In this document: piece after piece, positions 28,825 through 38,105 of the stretch
How positions within the stretch are numbered: the stretch's first letter is position 1
How the letters are laid out: each line of letters starts with the position of its first letter
From: Burkholderiales bacterium
GTDB lineage: Bacteria > Pseudomonadota > Gammaproteobacteria > Burkholderiales > Burkholderiaceae_C
Assembly (NCBI GenBank): GCA_016000265.1
Contig: JAECRL010000008.1
Coordinates: 62,001 to 126,000 of the forward strand
Length of the DNA: 64,000 bases
Direction: 5' to 3'
Translations under genes and position numbers: made by a program
The notes under the pieces: model-generated
The model's database searches: none
What the model saw: the letters and a program-made list of their open reading frames with translations, nothing else
What the model was told of the DNA's origin: nothing

Positions 28825-30056
28825 GCGGTGACGACCCGGCGTGCGGGCTGCAGGTGCTCCCGGATCGGGAGGTTGAGGGCCGCGGCGGCGAAGGCCAGGG
28901 CGATGGCCAGCCACCAGACGACCTGGTAGCTGCCGGTGGCATCGTAGAGCCTGCCGGCCAGCCAGACACCCATGAAAGACCCGATCTGGTGGGAAAAGAA
29001 GACGAGCCCGCCGAGCATGGAGAGGTGTCGCACGCCCAGCATCTGGGCCACGACGGCGTTGGTGGGGGGCACGGTGGACAGCCACAGCGCGCCCATGGTG
29101 GCGGCGAACACCGCCACGCTCAGCGGGGTGAGCGGCGCGGCGATGAAGGCCAGCATGGCGACGCCACGCATGGCGTAGATGAAGGACAGGATCCAGGTCT
29201 TGCGCAGGCGCTGGCCCAGCGAGCCGGCGGCGTAGGTGCCGAAGACGTTGAACAGGCCGATCAGCGCCAGGGCGGTGGTGGCGACGTCGGGGTCGAGCTG
29301 GTGGTCCTTGAGGTAGCTGGGCAGGTGCACGCCGATGAAGGCGAGCTGGAAGCCGCACACGAAGTAGCCGGCGGTCAGCAGCAGGTAGTCGCGGTGGCCC
29401 AGGGCTTCTTTCAAGGCGGCGCCGGCGCTCAGCGGGGCCCCGTCGGTGACGGAGGGGCCGCCGGCTGCGGCATCGCGCCGCGCACTTTCCCGCAATCCGA
29501 AAGCCAGGGGGCCGATGAGCAGGGCGGCCATCGACAGGCTGATCAGGGCGGGCGACCAGCCGATGCCGTGGATCAGGGTGCTGGCCAGCGGCACCATGAG
29601 GAACTGGCCGAAGGAGCCGGCCGCGGCGGTGATGCCCATGGCCCAGGAGCGCTGGGTCGGCGAGATGTTGCGCCCGACGACGCCGTAGATGACCGCGTAG
29701 GTGCTGCACGCTTGCGCCAGCCCGATGACGACGCCGCAGGTGAGCACGAAGGGCAGGTGCTGGCTGGTGGTGGCCATGCCGATCAGGCCCAGCGCGTAGA
29801 GCAGGGCACCGAGCCACAGCACCCGGAAGGCGCCGCTGCGGTCGGCCCACCAGCCGACGAGGGGGCCGGCTGCGCCCCACACGAGGTTCTGCACGGCCAT
29901 GGCCACGGAGTAGTCTTCCCGGCTCCAGCCGTGCGCCAGGGTGATGGGCTGCAGCCACAGGCCGAAGCTGTGGCGGATGCCCATCGACAGGGTGACGATG
30001 AGGGCGCCGCACAGCAGCATCTGCCCCAGGGGCAGGGTCGGTCGGGGCTGGGTCAT
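28821..30056 (-). CDS. Major facilitator superfamily transporter
   Basis: A 411-residue protein with 12 predicted hydrophobic helices in two halves, split by a cytoplasmic loop (RESARRDAAAGGPSVTDG). The loop after helix 2 has the MFS signature-like GWWADRSGAFR. Overall pattern (GIRHSFGLWLQPITLAHGWSRE) resembles monocarboxylate/oxalate-formate type transporters. Substrate unknown. It leads a three-gene coupled operon. Confidence 0.87.
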   Translation of the reverse strand: MTQPRPTLPLGQMLLCGALIVTLSMGIRHSFGLWLQPITLAHGWSREDYSVAMAVQNLVWGAAGPLVGWWADRSGAFRVLWLGALLYALGLIGMATTSQHLPFVLTCGVVIGLAQACSTYAVIYGVVGRNISPTQRSWAMGITAAAGSFGQFLMVPLASTLIHGIGWSPALISLSMAALLIGPLAFGLRESARRDAAAGGPSVTDGAPLSAGAALKEALGHRDYLLLTAGYFVCGFQLAFIGVHLPSYLKDHQLDPDVATTALALIGLFNVFGTYAAGSLGQRLRKTWILSFIYAMRGVAMLAFIAAPLTPLSVAVFAATMGALWLSTVPPTNAVVAQMLGVRHLSMLGGLVFFSHQIGSFMGVWLAGRLYDATGSYQVVWWLAIALAFAAAALNLPIREHLQPARRVVTA

Positions 30057-30122
30057 GTCAGGCGGGCCGGGGGCCGATTCACGCGGGCGTGCCCGGAGGC
30101 GGCCGGGCGGCGACGCAGGCGC

Positions 30123-30473
30123 TCAGACCTGCATGTTCATGATATCGGTATAAGCCTGAACGAGTTTGTTGCGCACCTGCACGGCGGACTGGAAGCCGAG
30201 TTGCGCCTTTTGCATGGCGATCATGGTTTCTTCCAGGCTGACGGTGGGGTTGTCGAACTGGACCTCGCGCTGCATGCTCGCGGCGGTGCTTTGCGCGGCG
30301 CTGACCGACTTCAGTGCACCGGAGAAGGCGTTCTGAAAGCTGGGGCGCTCGATGCCGCCGCTGGCATCGGGGCCTTCGGTGCGGGTCTTGGCCTCGACGC
30401 GCCGGGCGACGTCGGCCATGCCGGCGCGGGTGGCGGCCTGGGCGAAATCAAAGGGCTTGAGTTTGAGGTCCAT
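30123..30473 (-). CDS. fliE: Flagellar hook-basal body protein FliE
   Basis: A 116-residue protein with the conserved C-terminal FliE region (VSLEETMIAMQKAQLGFQSAVQVRNKLVQAY). FliE joins the MS ring to the proximal rod. It is transcribed away from fliF across a 207-base gap, unlike the common fliEFGHIJK order. Confidence 0.93.
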   Translation of the reverse strand: MDLKLKPFDFAQAATRAGMADVARRVEAKTRTEGPDASGGIERPSFQNAFSGALKSVSAAQSTAASMQREVQFDNPTVSLEETMIAMQKAQLGFQSAVQVRNKLVQAYTDIMNMQV

Positions 30474-30547
30474 GGTGCCGAAAAGGTCGATGGGCGGTGA
30501 GTCAGTTCACCATGGGAGCCACTCTACGCGCGACCTCGGGGCCCCGA

Positions 30548-30587
30548 TGCCGGGAAGAGGTCGGCAAATGTCCGGCTGTTCCCGGCA
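30548..30587. promoter_or_regulatory. Perfect 9-bp inverted repeat between fliE and fliF
   Basis: TGCCGGGAA (30548-30556) and TTCCCGGCA (30579-30587) are exact inverted copies 22 bases apart. The site sits about midway in the divergent fliE-fliF control region. A binding site for a flagellar regulator is possible, but no T-run follows, so it is not a terminator. Confidence 0.5.
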
Positions 30588-30606
30588 CTTTTGCCTGCCC
30601 TGAATC

Positions 30607-30614
30607 CGAATAAT
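30607..30614 (+). promoter_or_regulatory. Motif CGAATAAT upstream of fliF, shared with fliL
   Basis: CTGA-N3-CGAATAAT (from 30600) ends 66 bases before the fliF ATG. The same spaced motif occurs at the start of the fliL leader (38033-38047). It may be the -10 part of a shared flagellar promoter; a matching -35 is not evident. Confidence 0.35.
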
Positions 30615-30680
30615 GGGCTCGTTACGGCCGGATTGCGGCATCGTGTTCAACGATGCGCGGCCCCAACGCTCAAAGCGCCC

Positions 30681-32411
30681 ATGGAAGTCACAGTCGCCCC
30701 CAATCAGTCGCTCCCGGTTGCCGCTCCCGCCCAGGTGGTGGAGGCCGCTGCCCCTGGCTTTGCCCAGCGCGTCATGGCGCTGCCGGCTCAGCGCAAGATC
30801 ATGCTGGCGGGGGGCATCGCGGCCATCCTGGCCATCTTTGTGGCGATGATGATGTGGGGTCGCGAGGGCGAGTACCGCGTCCTCTACACCAACCTGTCTG
30901 ACAAGGACGGCGGCGCCATCCTGGCTCAGTTGCAGCAGATGCAGGTGCCGTACAAGCACGCCGATGGGGGCGCGGCCATCCTGGTGCCGGCCGACAAGGT
31001 GCACGACGTGCGCCTGAAGCTGGCCTCGGCTGGCCTGCCCAAAGGCTCGGTGGTGGGCTTCGAGCTGATGGAGTCGCAGAAGTTCGGTGTGACGCAGTTT
31101 CAGGAGCGCCTGAACTTCCAGCGCGGGCTGGAGGGGGAGCTGACCCGCTCGATCCAGGCCATCTCCAGCGTGCAGAGCGCCCGCATTCACCTGGCGCTGC
31201 CCAATCAGAACGGTTTTTTCCGCGAGCAGCAGAAGGCCTCGGCCTCGGTGGTGCTCACGCTCTACCCCGGCCGCACCCTGGACCGCGGGCAGCTCGCCGG
31301 CATCGTGCACCTGGTGTCGTCGAGCGTGCCGGAGATGTCGCCCAAGGCGGTCAGCGTGGTGGACCAGAGCGGCACCTTGTTGTCCGGCCCGCAGGAGCCG
31401 GGCTCCGATCAGGCGGGCCTGGACGCGCAGCAGCTGCAGTACGTGCGCCAGATCGAGACCAATTACGCGCAGCGCATCCGCGACATCCTGGAGCCGGTGC
31501 TGGGCAAGGACAACCTGCGTGCGCAGGTGACGGCCGAGGTGGATTTCTCTCAGATCGAGTCGACGGCCGAGGAGTACCGCCCGAATCAGGGGGCGTCGGC
31601 CCCGGCCACGGTGCGCAGCCAGCAGACCAGCGAGAGCACGGGGCAGGGCAGCGCGACCCCGTCGGGGGTGCCGGGCGCCGCCAGCAACCAGCCGCCCACG
31701 CCGGCCACCGCACCCGTCAACGGCGCGGCCGCGCCGCTGCAGACCGCGGGCAACGCCACGGCCAGCTCGACCAGCCGTCGCGAGGCCGTCACCAATTACG
31801 AGGTCGACAAGACCGTTCGCGTCACCCGCAGTGCGACGGGCAACATCCGCCGCCTGACCGCGGCCGTGGTGCTGAACCACCGCACGGCCACCGACGCCAA
31901 GGGCAAGACGACGACGACGGCCATCCCGCAAGAGGAGCTCGACAAGCTGACCGCATTGGTGCGCGAGTCCATCGGGGCCGACGACAAGCGGGGTGACTCG
32001 ATCAAGGTGATCAACACGCCGTTCCAGGTGCCCAAGGAAGAGGTCGACGAGACCCCGCTGTGGAAGCAGCCTGAGACGGTGGACCTGATCCGCACCCTGG
32101 CCGTGCCGGGCGCGCTGACCCTGGCCGCCCTGATCGTGGTGTTCGGGGCGATCCGCCCCGCCATCCAGGCCGCCAAGCCGCAGCCGCCCTCCGAGACCGA
32201 GGCCAAGCGCTTGAGCGCCGTCGTGGACGACCCGCAGGAGCTGCCCGCGATCGCCGGGGGCAACGGCCCGGTGGTGATGGGTGCCGACGGCCAGGAGCTG
32301 CCCGCGCTGGGCGCCCCGGGCGTCGACCCCCGACTGGAGACCGCCCGCAAGCTCGCCAAGGAGAACCCGCTGGCCATGGCCGGGGTGGTTCGCGGCTGGA
32401 TGAACAACTGA
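30681..32411 (+). CDS. fliF: Flagellar MS-ring protein FliF
   Basis: From the ATG at 30681 the protein is 576 residues. A transmembrane helix near residues 35-58 (MLAGGIAAILAIFVAMMMWG) is followed by ring-building motifs (YRVLYTNLSDKDGGAI, ERLNFQRGLEGELTRSI). A low-complexity Ala/Thr/Pro linker lies around residues 310-370, then a second transmembrane helix (AVPGALTLAALIVVFGAI). The cytoplasmic tail ends in the FliG-binding region LAKENPLAMAGVVRGWMNN. FliF oligomerises into the MS ring. Confidence 0.97.
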   Translation: MEVTVAPNQSLPVAAPAQVVEAAAPGFAQRVMALPAQRKIMLAGGIAAILAIFVAMMMWGREGEYRVLYTNLSDKDGGAILAQLQQMQVPYKHADGGAAILVPADKVHDVRLKLASAGLPKGSVVGFELMESQKFGVTQFQERLNFQRGLEGELTRSIQAISSVQSARIHLALPNQNGFFREQQKASASVVLTLYPGRTLDRGQLAGIVHLVSSSVPEMSPKAVSVVDQSGTLLSGPQEPGSDQAGLDAQQLQYVRQIETNYAQRIRDILEPVLGKDNLRAQVTAEVDFSQIESTAEEYRPNQGASAPATVRSQQTSESTGQGSATPSGVPGAASNQPPTPATAPVNGAAAPLQTAGNATASSTSRREAVTNYEVDKTVRVTRSATGNIRRLTAAVVLNHRTATDAKGKTTTTAIPQEELDKLTALVRESIGADDKRGDSIKVINTPFQVPKEEVDETPLWKQPETVDLIRTLAVPGALTLAALIVVFGAIRPAIQAAKPQPPSETEAKRLSAVVDDPQELPAIAGGNGPVVMGADGQELPALGAPGVDPRLETARKLAKENPLAMAGVVRGWMNN

Positions 32412-32427
32412 CACGAGGACGCCAGCC

Positions 32428-33423
32428 ATGGACGAAAAAGGCCTGGAAGACGCCGCCATCCTGCTGATGTCGCTGGGTGAGGAGGAGGCCGCCGAGGTGT
32501 TCAAGAACCTCGAGCCCAAGGAGGTGCAGCACCTGGGCGAAACCATCGCCAAGCTCAAGACGGTGACGCGCGAGCGCATCGACAACGTGCTGGAGCGCTT
32601 CGCTCAGGAGTCGACCGAGATGGGCGTGCTGGTGGCCGACACCGACGAGTACATCAAGTCGGTGCTGCGCAAGGCGCTGGGCGACGACAAGGCCAACCTG
32701 CTGATCGACCGCATCATCCAGGGCAGCGACATCACGGGCATCGAGAGCCTGAAGTGGATGGACGCGGTGTCCGTCTCCGAGCTGCTGCGCAACGAGCACC
32801 CGCAGATCGTGGCCGCCATCCTGGTGCACCTCGACCCCGATCAGGCCTCGTCCGTGCTGAAGGCGTTCTCGGAGCGCCATCGCAACGAGGTGATGGTGCG
32901 CATCGCCACGCTGGACGGCATCCAGCCGTCGGCCTTGAAGGACCTCAACGAGGTGCTCTCGCGCGTGCTGGCCGGCGGGTCGCAGATCCGCAAGTCGTCG
33001 CTGGGTGGCGTCAAGCCGGCGGCCGAGATCATCAACCTGATGGGCTCCAGCCTGGAGACCTCGATCCTGGACTACATCCGCGAAGCCGACGGCGACCTGG
33101 CCCAGAAGATCACGGACAACATGTTCACCTTCGACGACCTGGGCAAGCTCGACGACAAGGGCTTCCAGTCCCTGCTCAAGGAAGTGCAGACCGAGTCGCT
33201 CATCATCTCGCTCAAGGGCGCGTCGCCGGAGATCCGCGAGAAGGTGTTCAAGAACATGTCCAGCCGCGCGGCCGAGACGCTGCGCGAGGACCTGGAGTCG
33301 CGCGGCCCGGTCAAGCTCTCCGACGTGGAGGCCGAGCAAAAGGAGATGCTCAAGATCGTGCGTCGCCTGGCCGACGAAGGCCAGATCGTGCTGAGCAGCG
33401 GAGGCGACGATGAGTACGTCTAA
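32428..33423 (+). CDS. fliG: Flagellar motor switch protein FliG
   Basis: A 331-residue FliG of normal length, starting 16 bases after fliF. It has the FliF-binding start (ILLMSLGEEEAAEVFKNLEPKE), the EHPQ motif in NEHPQIVAAILVHLDPDQA and the C-terminal torque helix region with charged residues (SLIISLKGASPEIREKVFKNMSSRAAE). It forms the rotor top of the C-ring. Confidence 0.97.
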   Translation: MDEKGLEDAAILLMSLGEEEAAEVFKNLEPKEVQHLGETIAKLKTVTRERIDNVLERFAQESTEMGVLVADTDEYIKSVLRKALGDDKANLLIDRIIQGSDITGIESLKWMDAVSVSELLRNEHPQIVAAILVHLDPDQASSVLKAFSERHRNEVMVRIATLDGIQPSALKDLNEVLSRVLAGGSQIRKSSLGGVKPAAEIINLMGSSLETSILDYIREADGDLAQKITDNMFTFDDLGKLDDKGFQSLLKEVQTESLIISLKGASPEIREKVFKNMSSRAAETLREDLESRGPVKLSDVEAEQKEMLKIVRRLADEGQIVLSSGGDDEYV

Positions 33424-34489
33424 GCCGCCGAACAAGGCCGGTGTGCCTCCGCTGAACCCGGGTGCCCCGGCTCCCTCGCAGGCGCCCCACGCTTACACCC
33501 GCTTCATCCCCCGTGAGGAGCTGGGGGGCAAGGTCTCGGCCTGGTCGCCCCAGACCTTCGAGCCGCGCCCGATGGACAAGGTCGAAGCCGGTGTGCGCAA
33601 GCCCACGCTGGCCGAGCGCGCCGCCGCCGAGATGCGCCCCGGCATGAAGCCGCAGCCCGCGCGACACGCCCCGCAGGCGACCGGCCAGACCATCCCGCCC
33701 CAGGCCGTGCCGCCCGGTGCGCAGCCGGCCGCGGGCGCTGCGCCCCGCCCGGCGGTGCGCCGCCCGGTGGTGGGGGGCATGCCCGGTCAGGCCGAAGCCC
33801 AGCAGCGCGAGGCCGAGGCCCCGCCGCCGCCGCCCGCGCCCAACGTGGACGACCTGGTCAACGAGGCCCGCCAGTCGGGCTACCAGGACGGCTACCGCAA
33901 TGGCCTGGCCGCGCTGGAGAGCTACAAACAGACCCAGGCCGCGCAGATGGCGGCCTACATGAGCGAGCAGGTGGGGGCGCTGGCCAGCGACTTCCACCGC
34001 CGCCTGGAGTCCCTGGAGCTGCAGCTCGCGGGCCGCATCTCCGGTGTGGCGCTGGAGCTGGCGCGCCAGGTGGTGCGCACCGAGTTGCAGGTCAACCCCG
34101 AGATGGTGGTGGCCGTGGCCGAGAGCGCCCTGGGTGCGCTGCTGACCTCGGCCCGCCAGGTGGTGGTGCGCCTCCACCCGGAAGACCACGCCATGGCCCA
34201 GGCCCACCTCACGGAGATGCTGGCCGCCCGCGGCGCCCGCCTGGTGCCGGACGCGGGCGTCAACCGCGGGGGCTGCCTGGTGGAGTCGGACATCGCGGTG
34301 ATCGACGCGACCATCGAGGCCCGCTGGGCCCGCGCGGCCGCCTCGCTGGGCTACGAGGCCCCCTGGCACGACGGCCGCGAGGCGACCAGCCCGGCCGATT
34401 CCCACCCCATGGAAGAAATCGACGACGAAGTCGACAGCTGGCCCGAAGGCGGCCATGCTGCGGCTGTGCGCGAGGAGGACCGGACATGA
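33410..34489 (+). CDS. fliH: Flagellar assembly protein FliH
   Basis: The 359-residue product starts inside the fliG end (14-base overlap). The first ~145 residues are proline/alanine-rich and poorly conserved, longer than in E. coli FliH (about 235 in total). [13 protein letters not shown], typical of the FliH glycine-repeat entry, opens the conserved half; a coiled-coil and the C-terminal domain follow ([21 protein letters not shown]). FliH regulates and anchors the FliI ATPase. The end overlaps fliI as ATGA. Confidence 0.92.
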   Translation: MSTSKPPNKAGVPPLNPGAPAPSQAPHAYTRFIPREELGGKVSAWSPQTFEPRPMDKVEAGVRKPTLAERAAAEMRPGMKPQPARHAPQATGQTIPPQAVPPGAQPAAGAAPRPAVRRPVVGGMPGQAEAQQREAEAPPPPPAPNVDDLVNEARQSGYQDGYRNGLAALESYKQTQAAQMAAYMSEQVGALASDFHRRLESLELQLAGRISGVALELARQVVRTELQVNPEMVVAVAESALGALLTSARQVVVRLHPEDHAMAQAHLTEMLAARGARLVPDAGVNRGGCLVESDIAVIDATIEARWARAAASLGYEAPWHDGREATSPADSHPMEEIDDEVDSWPEGGHAAAVREEDRT

Positions 34490-35916
34490 ACATGCCCATG
34501 CGCGCCCACACCGATGTGGGCATGGACCGCTGGAGTCGCTTCCTGGACGACCTGGACGCTTGCGCCAGCGCCCGCATGCCGCTGGAAAACCAGGGCAAGC
34601 TGGTGCGCGTGGCCGGTCTGGTGCTGGAGGCCACGGGCCTGCGCCTGCCGGTGGGCGCGGTCTGCGAGATCCATTCCGAGACCCGCCTGGAGTCGACCCC
34701 GGTGCTGGCCGAGGTGGTGGGCTTCGCGGGCGACCGCGCCTACCTGATGCCGACGGCCGAGGTGCACGGCCTGGCCAGCGGCGCGCGCGTCATCCCCTGC
34801 CAGATCCCCATCAACACGCCGGTGCTGGGCCGCCCCAATCACCCGTGGCGCCGCAGCGAAGACCGCACCCGCCACCTGCCAGTGGGCGCGGGCTTGCTGG
34901 GCCGCGTGGTCAACGCACAAGGCGAGCCGCTGGACCGCAAGGGCCCGCTGCAGCACATCCGCAGCGAGCCGCTGGCGCGCCGCGCCATCAACGCCATGGA
35001 GCGCGACCCGGTGCGCCTGCCGCTGGACACCGGCGTGCGCGCCATCAACTCCATGCTCACGGTGGGCCGCGGCCAGCGCATCGGCTTGTTCGCCGGCTCC
35101 GGCGTCGGCAAATCGGTGCTGCTGGGCATGATGGCCCGCTACACGCAGGCCGACGTCATCGTGGTGGGCCTCATCGGCGAGCGGGGCCGCGAAGTCAAGG
35201 AGTTCATCGAGGACATCCTGGGCGAAGACGGCCTGGCCCGCTCGGTGGTGGTGGCCGCCCCGGCCGACGCGCCGCCGCTGACCCGCATGCAGGGCGCCGC
35301 CTACGCCACCGCCGTGGCCGAGCATTTTCGCGACCAGGGCCTGCACGTGCTGCTGCTGATGGATTCGCTGACCCGCTACGCCATGGCGCAGCGTGAAATC
35401 GCGCTGGCCATCGGTGAGCCGCCGGCCACCAAGGGCTACCCACCCTCGTGTTTTGCCAAGCTGCCGCAGCTGGTCGAGCGCAGTGGCAACGGGCTCAACG
35501 GGCACGGCTCGATCACGGCTTTCTACACCGTGCTGTCCGAGGGCGACGACCAGCAGGACCCGATCGCGGACGCGGCCCGAGCCATCCTGGACGGCCACAT
35601 CGTGCTGTCTCGTGAGCTGGCCGAATCCGGCCATTTCCCCGCAATAGACATCGAACGCAGTGCTTCTCGGGTGATGCACAACGTCGCCGACGGGCAACAT
35701 ATCGATGACGCTCGTCGGTTTCGCCAGCTGTGGTCCAAGTTCAGCAAGGCGCGGGACCTGATCCAGCTGGGCGCCTACGTGCCCGGTGGCGATCCGGACC
35801 TCGACCAGGCGGTGCGTGTGCACCCTGAGATGGTGAAGTTGCTGCAGCAAGACATGCATTCGCCAGCCTGGCTGGAGGATGCGGTGGGCGAGTTGCACGG
35901 CATCGTCGCGGGTTGA
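34486..35916 (+). CDS. fliI: Flagellum-specific ATPase FliI
   Basis: A 476-residue F1-beta-like ATPase. Walker A is GSGVGKS within [16 protein letters not shown], Walker B is [18 protein letters not shown], and the family signature [18 protein letters not shown] is present. FliI energises unfolding and entry of flagellar export substrates. Translation is coupled to fliH. Confidence 0.97.
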   Translation: MNMPMRAHTDVGMDRWSRFLDDLDACASARMPLENQGKLVRVAGLVLEATGLRLPVGAVCEIHSETRLESTPVLAEVVGFAGDRAYLMPTAEVHGLASGARVIPCQIPINTPVLGRPNHPWRRSEDRTRHLPVGAGLLGRVVNAQGEPLDRKGPLQHIRSEPLARRAINAMERDPVRLPLDTGVRAINSMLTVGRGQRIGLFAGSGVGKSVLLGMMARYTQADVIVVGLIGERGREVKEFIEDILGEDGLARSVVVAAPADAPPLTRMQGAAYATAVAEHFRDQGLHVLLLMDSLTRYAMAQREIALAIGEPPATKGYPPSCFAKLPQLVERSGNGLNGHGSITAFYTVLSEGDDQQDPIADAARAILDGHIVLSRELAESGHFPAIDIERSASRVMHNVADGQHIDDARRFRQLWSKFSKARDLIQLGAYVPGGDPDLDQAVRVHPEMVKLLQQDMHSPAWLEDAVGELHGIVAG

Positions 35917-35947
35917 CCTTTGATTCATCGAGCGGGAGTACAGCTTC

Positions 35948-36430
35948 ATGAGTGGGATCCAGGCCTTGCTGATGGTGTTGGAGTCGGCGCAGAAGGAGCG
36001 CGACGCGGCCGTGTCCACGCTGGAGTCGGCGCGCCAGGCCCACGATTCGGCGCGCCAACAGGCGCAGTCCCTGCACGACTGGCGCCAGGATTACCAGCGC
36101 CGCTGGCAAAACCAGTTTCAGCAATCGGGTGGCGTGGAGATCGTGCGCTGCTACCAGGGCTTCATCGAGCGCCTGGGGGACGCCGTCAGCGAGCAAGACC
36201 GCCGCGTCGGCCTGTCCGAGCAGCACATGGCGCGCTGCCGGGCCCAACTCATCGAGCGGGAGCGCCGGGTGGCGGCGGTCTCGCAGCTCATCGATCGTCG
36301 CCAGGCGGAGGCGCAACTCAAGCAGTCCCGCCAGGAGCAGAAAGCCACCGATGAAATGGCCGCACGCAGCGTGCGCTTCAAGCAGGCGATGGAGGCCTCG
36401 TCCAACGAGCAGGCTTCCGGCGCCGCCTGA
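35948..36430 (+). CDS. fliJ: Flagellar export chaperone FliJ
   Basis: A 160-residue protein that is nearly all charged coiled coil (AQKERDAAVSTLESARQAHD, ERRVAAVSQLIDRRQAEAQ). Size, helix pattern and position between fliI and fliK identify FliJ, which links the export ATPase to the gate. Confidence 0.88.
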   Translation: MSGIQALLMVLESAQKERDAAVSTLESARQAHDSARQQAQSLHDWRQDYQRRWQNQFQQSGGVEIVRCYQGFIERLGDAVSEQDRRVGLSEQHMARCRAQLIERERRVAAVSQLIDRRQAEAQLKQSRQEQKATDEMAARSVRFKQAMEASSNEQASGAA

Positions 36431-36471
36431 GGCCGCGCTCAAACCCCCAGATCCCCGAGAGGTTTTCCACC

Positions 36472-37959
36472 ATGAGCACCCCGATCAAAAACGCCCCCAC
36501 CGCCTTGCCCTCCGCCAACGCGGCGAGCACCACGTCGAGCCTGTCGGACATGCTCGGTCGCATGGGAAGCCGTGGTGAGGGCAGCGGCCAGGAAAGCTTC
36601 GCGCGCTGGATGAGCCAGCATCAGGCGCCCCCGCAGGGCAGCCCGCAAGCCAGCCCCCGCAAGCCCGCAGCAACCGCGGCCCCCACGCCGCGCCCGGTGG
36701 CCGCGGTCGCCTCCCAGCAGGCGCTGGCGACCGCTCGGTTGCAAGCCGGGCGTGCCGCCGCGCGTGCAGCGGCCGACGCCGATGGCGCCGCTGCGGAGCC
36801 AGCCAACAGCAAGCCCGTTGACCACAAAGCAGCCCAACGCGCCCGCACCGACAACGTGAACCGACCCGCCAACCGGGGGCCCGCCAGCGCCCAGAACGAG
36901 GGCGCAGACGCCGCTTCGGCCTCCTCGTCGGGCGATGAGGTCAGCCGCGCCCGCGAGGAGCCAGCCGCAGAGGACCAGGTCCACTTCAACACGGCCATGG
37001 GCGATGGCGCGGCGGTGGTGCGCGAACTCACGCCCCCGGCCACGGTTCAGGGCGGTGACACCGCCAGCATGATGGCCTGGCTGGTCAGCCTGACCCAGGT
37101 CGACGGGGCCGTCGCCCAGGATGGGAGCGCGGCGTCCGAGCTGGGTGACGCCGAGCCAGGCGCGCTGGAGTCCACCCTGGGCGTCGGCCGCGACGACGAC
37201 AAGCCCGGCCGGGGTTTGGGCCGCGGCCAGGCCCAGGGCCTGGCCCTGGGCGCCGGCGGTGGCCTGGCCCTGGGGCAGCGTGAGGGCGGGCTGGACGGCC
37301 GTGGGGCCGCTGCGGCCTTGCAGGTCGACAAGCTCCTGGGGCCGGGAGACAACACCCTGCCCGGTCGAGGCGGTGACGCCCTGGCCACGCCGCTGGAGGC
37401 GCTCATGGCCAGCGACGGCAGCCGCGCCGCCAGCTTCGGGCAGACCCTGTCCAACCTGAACCCGGCTCGCCACGAAAGCGCCTCCATCCCCGTGCCCTTG
37501 CACTCGCCCGAGTTTGGGCAGAAGCTGGCCGACCAGGTCAGCCTGTGGGTGGGGCAGGTCCGCCAGGACGGCCCCATGACCGCCGAGTTGCACCTCAACC
37601 CGGCCGAGATGGGCCCCATCAACGTGAAGATTTCACTCGACGGCAACTCGGCGCAAGTTGATTTCGCCGCGGCTGCGCTAGAAACGAGGCAGGCCATCGA
37701 GGCCAGCTTGTCGAGCTTGTCGAGCGCCCTCAACGATGTCGGCCTCAACCTGACCGGTGGGGGGGTGTCGTCGCAGAACCCGCAACAGCAGTCCTTCGCC
37801 CAGGGTTCCGGCCCGGAGCAAGGCGGCGTGGCCCATCGAGCCGGCGACGCCCGGGAAGGCGAGGGCAGCGAGGGCAGCGAGGGCGACGAGCCGTTGGGCA
37901 TGCGCCAGGTCAGCGCCCCCCGTTCGGGCCGCCTGGGTGGGCTGGATTTGTACGCCTGA
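36472..37959 (+). CDS. fliK: Flagellar hook-length control protein FliK
   Basis: A 495-residue protein with a long low-complexity Ala/Pro/Gly N-terminal ruler region and the conserved hook-length domain near residues 340-430 (ADQVSLWVGQV, MTAELHLNPAEMGPINVKIS, AIEASLSSLSSALNDVGLNL). Repetitive stretches such as GQAQGLALGAGGGLALGQ lie in the middle. It measures the hook and switches the export specificity. Confidence 0.93.
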   Translation: MSTPIKNAPTALPSANAASTTSSLSDMLGRMGSRGEGSGQESFARWMSQHQAPPQGSPQASPRKPAATAAPTPRPVAAVASQQALATARLQAGRAAARAAADADGAAAEPANSKPVDHKAAQRARTDNVNRPANRGPASAQNEGADAASASSSGDEVSRAREEPAAEDQVHFNTAMGDGAAVVRELTPPATVQGGDTASMMAWLVSLTQVDGAVAQDGSAASELGDAEPGALESTLGVGRDDDKPGRGLGRGQAQGLALGAGGGLALGQREGGLDGRGAAAALQVDKLLGPGDNTLPGRGGDALATPLEALMASDGSRAASFGQTLSNLNPARHESASIPVPLHSPEFGQKLADQVSLWVGQVRQDGPMTAELHLNPAEMGPINVKISLDGNSAQVDFAAAALETRQAIEASLSSLSSALNDVGLNLTGGGVSSQNPQQQSFAQGSGPEQGGVAHRAGDAREGEGSEGSEGDEPLGMRQVSAPRSGRLGGLDLYA

Positions 37960-38039
37960 GGGGCGCCTCAAGCCCCCCTCCTGCTGAGAATCACTGGTTT
38001 TTCACGCTGCTTATCGGTTCTTCTCGATCCCGCTGACTT

Positions 38040-38047
38040 CGAATAAT
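38040..38047 (+). promoter_or_regulatory. Motif CGAATAAT upstream of fliL, shared with fliF
   Basis: CTGA-N3-CGAATAAT occurs in the 146-base gap between fliK and fliL and ends 58 bases before the fliL ATG, nearly the same distance as its copy before fliF. It suggests that fliLMNOPQR has its own promoter. Confidence 0.35.
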
Positions 38048-38105
38048 CCAGTCATGTCCCCAGCCCGTTGTGTGGCGGGGGGACAGGAACCCCAGGAGAA
38101 CGCGC

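Noticed and set aside
30584-30595. GGCACTTTTGC resembling a sigma-54 promoter before fliF
   Set aside because: The GG and GC elements are three bases too close for the -24/-12 spacing.
30507-32585. A 692-codon frame opposite fliF
   Set aside because: Antisense shadow of fliF with no motifs.
37960-37985. Hairpin gagggg / cccctc after fliK
   Set aside because: Short stem, long loop and no T-run; not convincing as a terminator.
38008-38020. TTATCGG in the fliL leader, the reverse of a sigma-28 -10 box
   Set aside because: It points away from fliL and has no TAAA -35 partner at the right distance.
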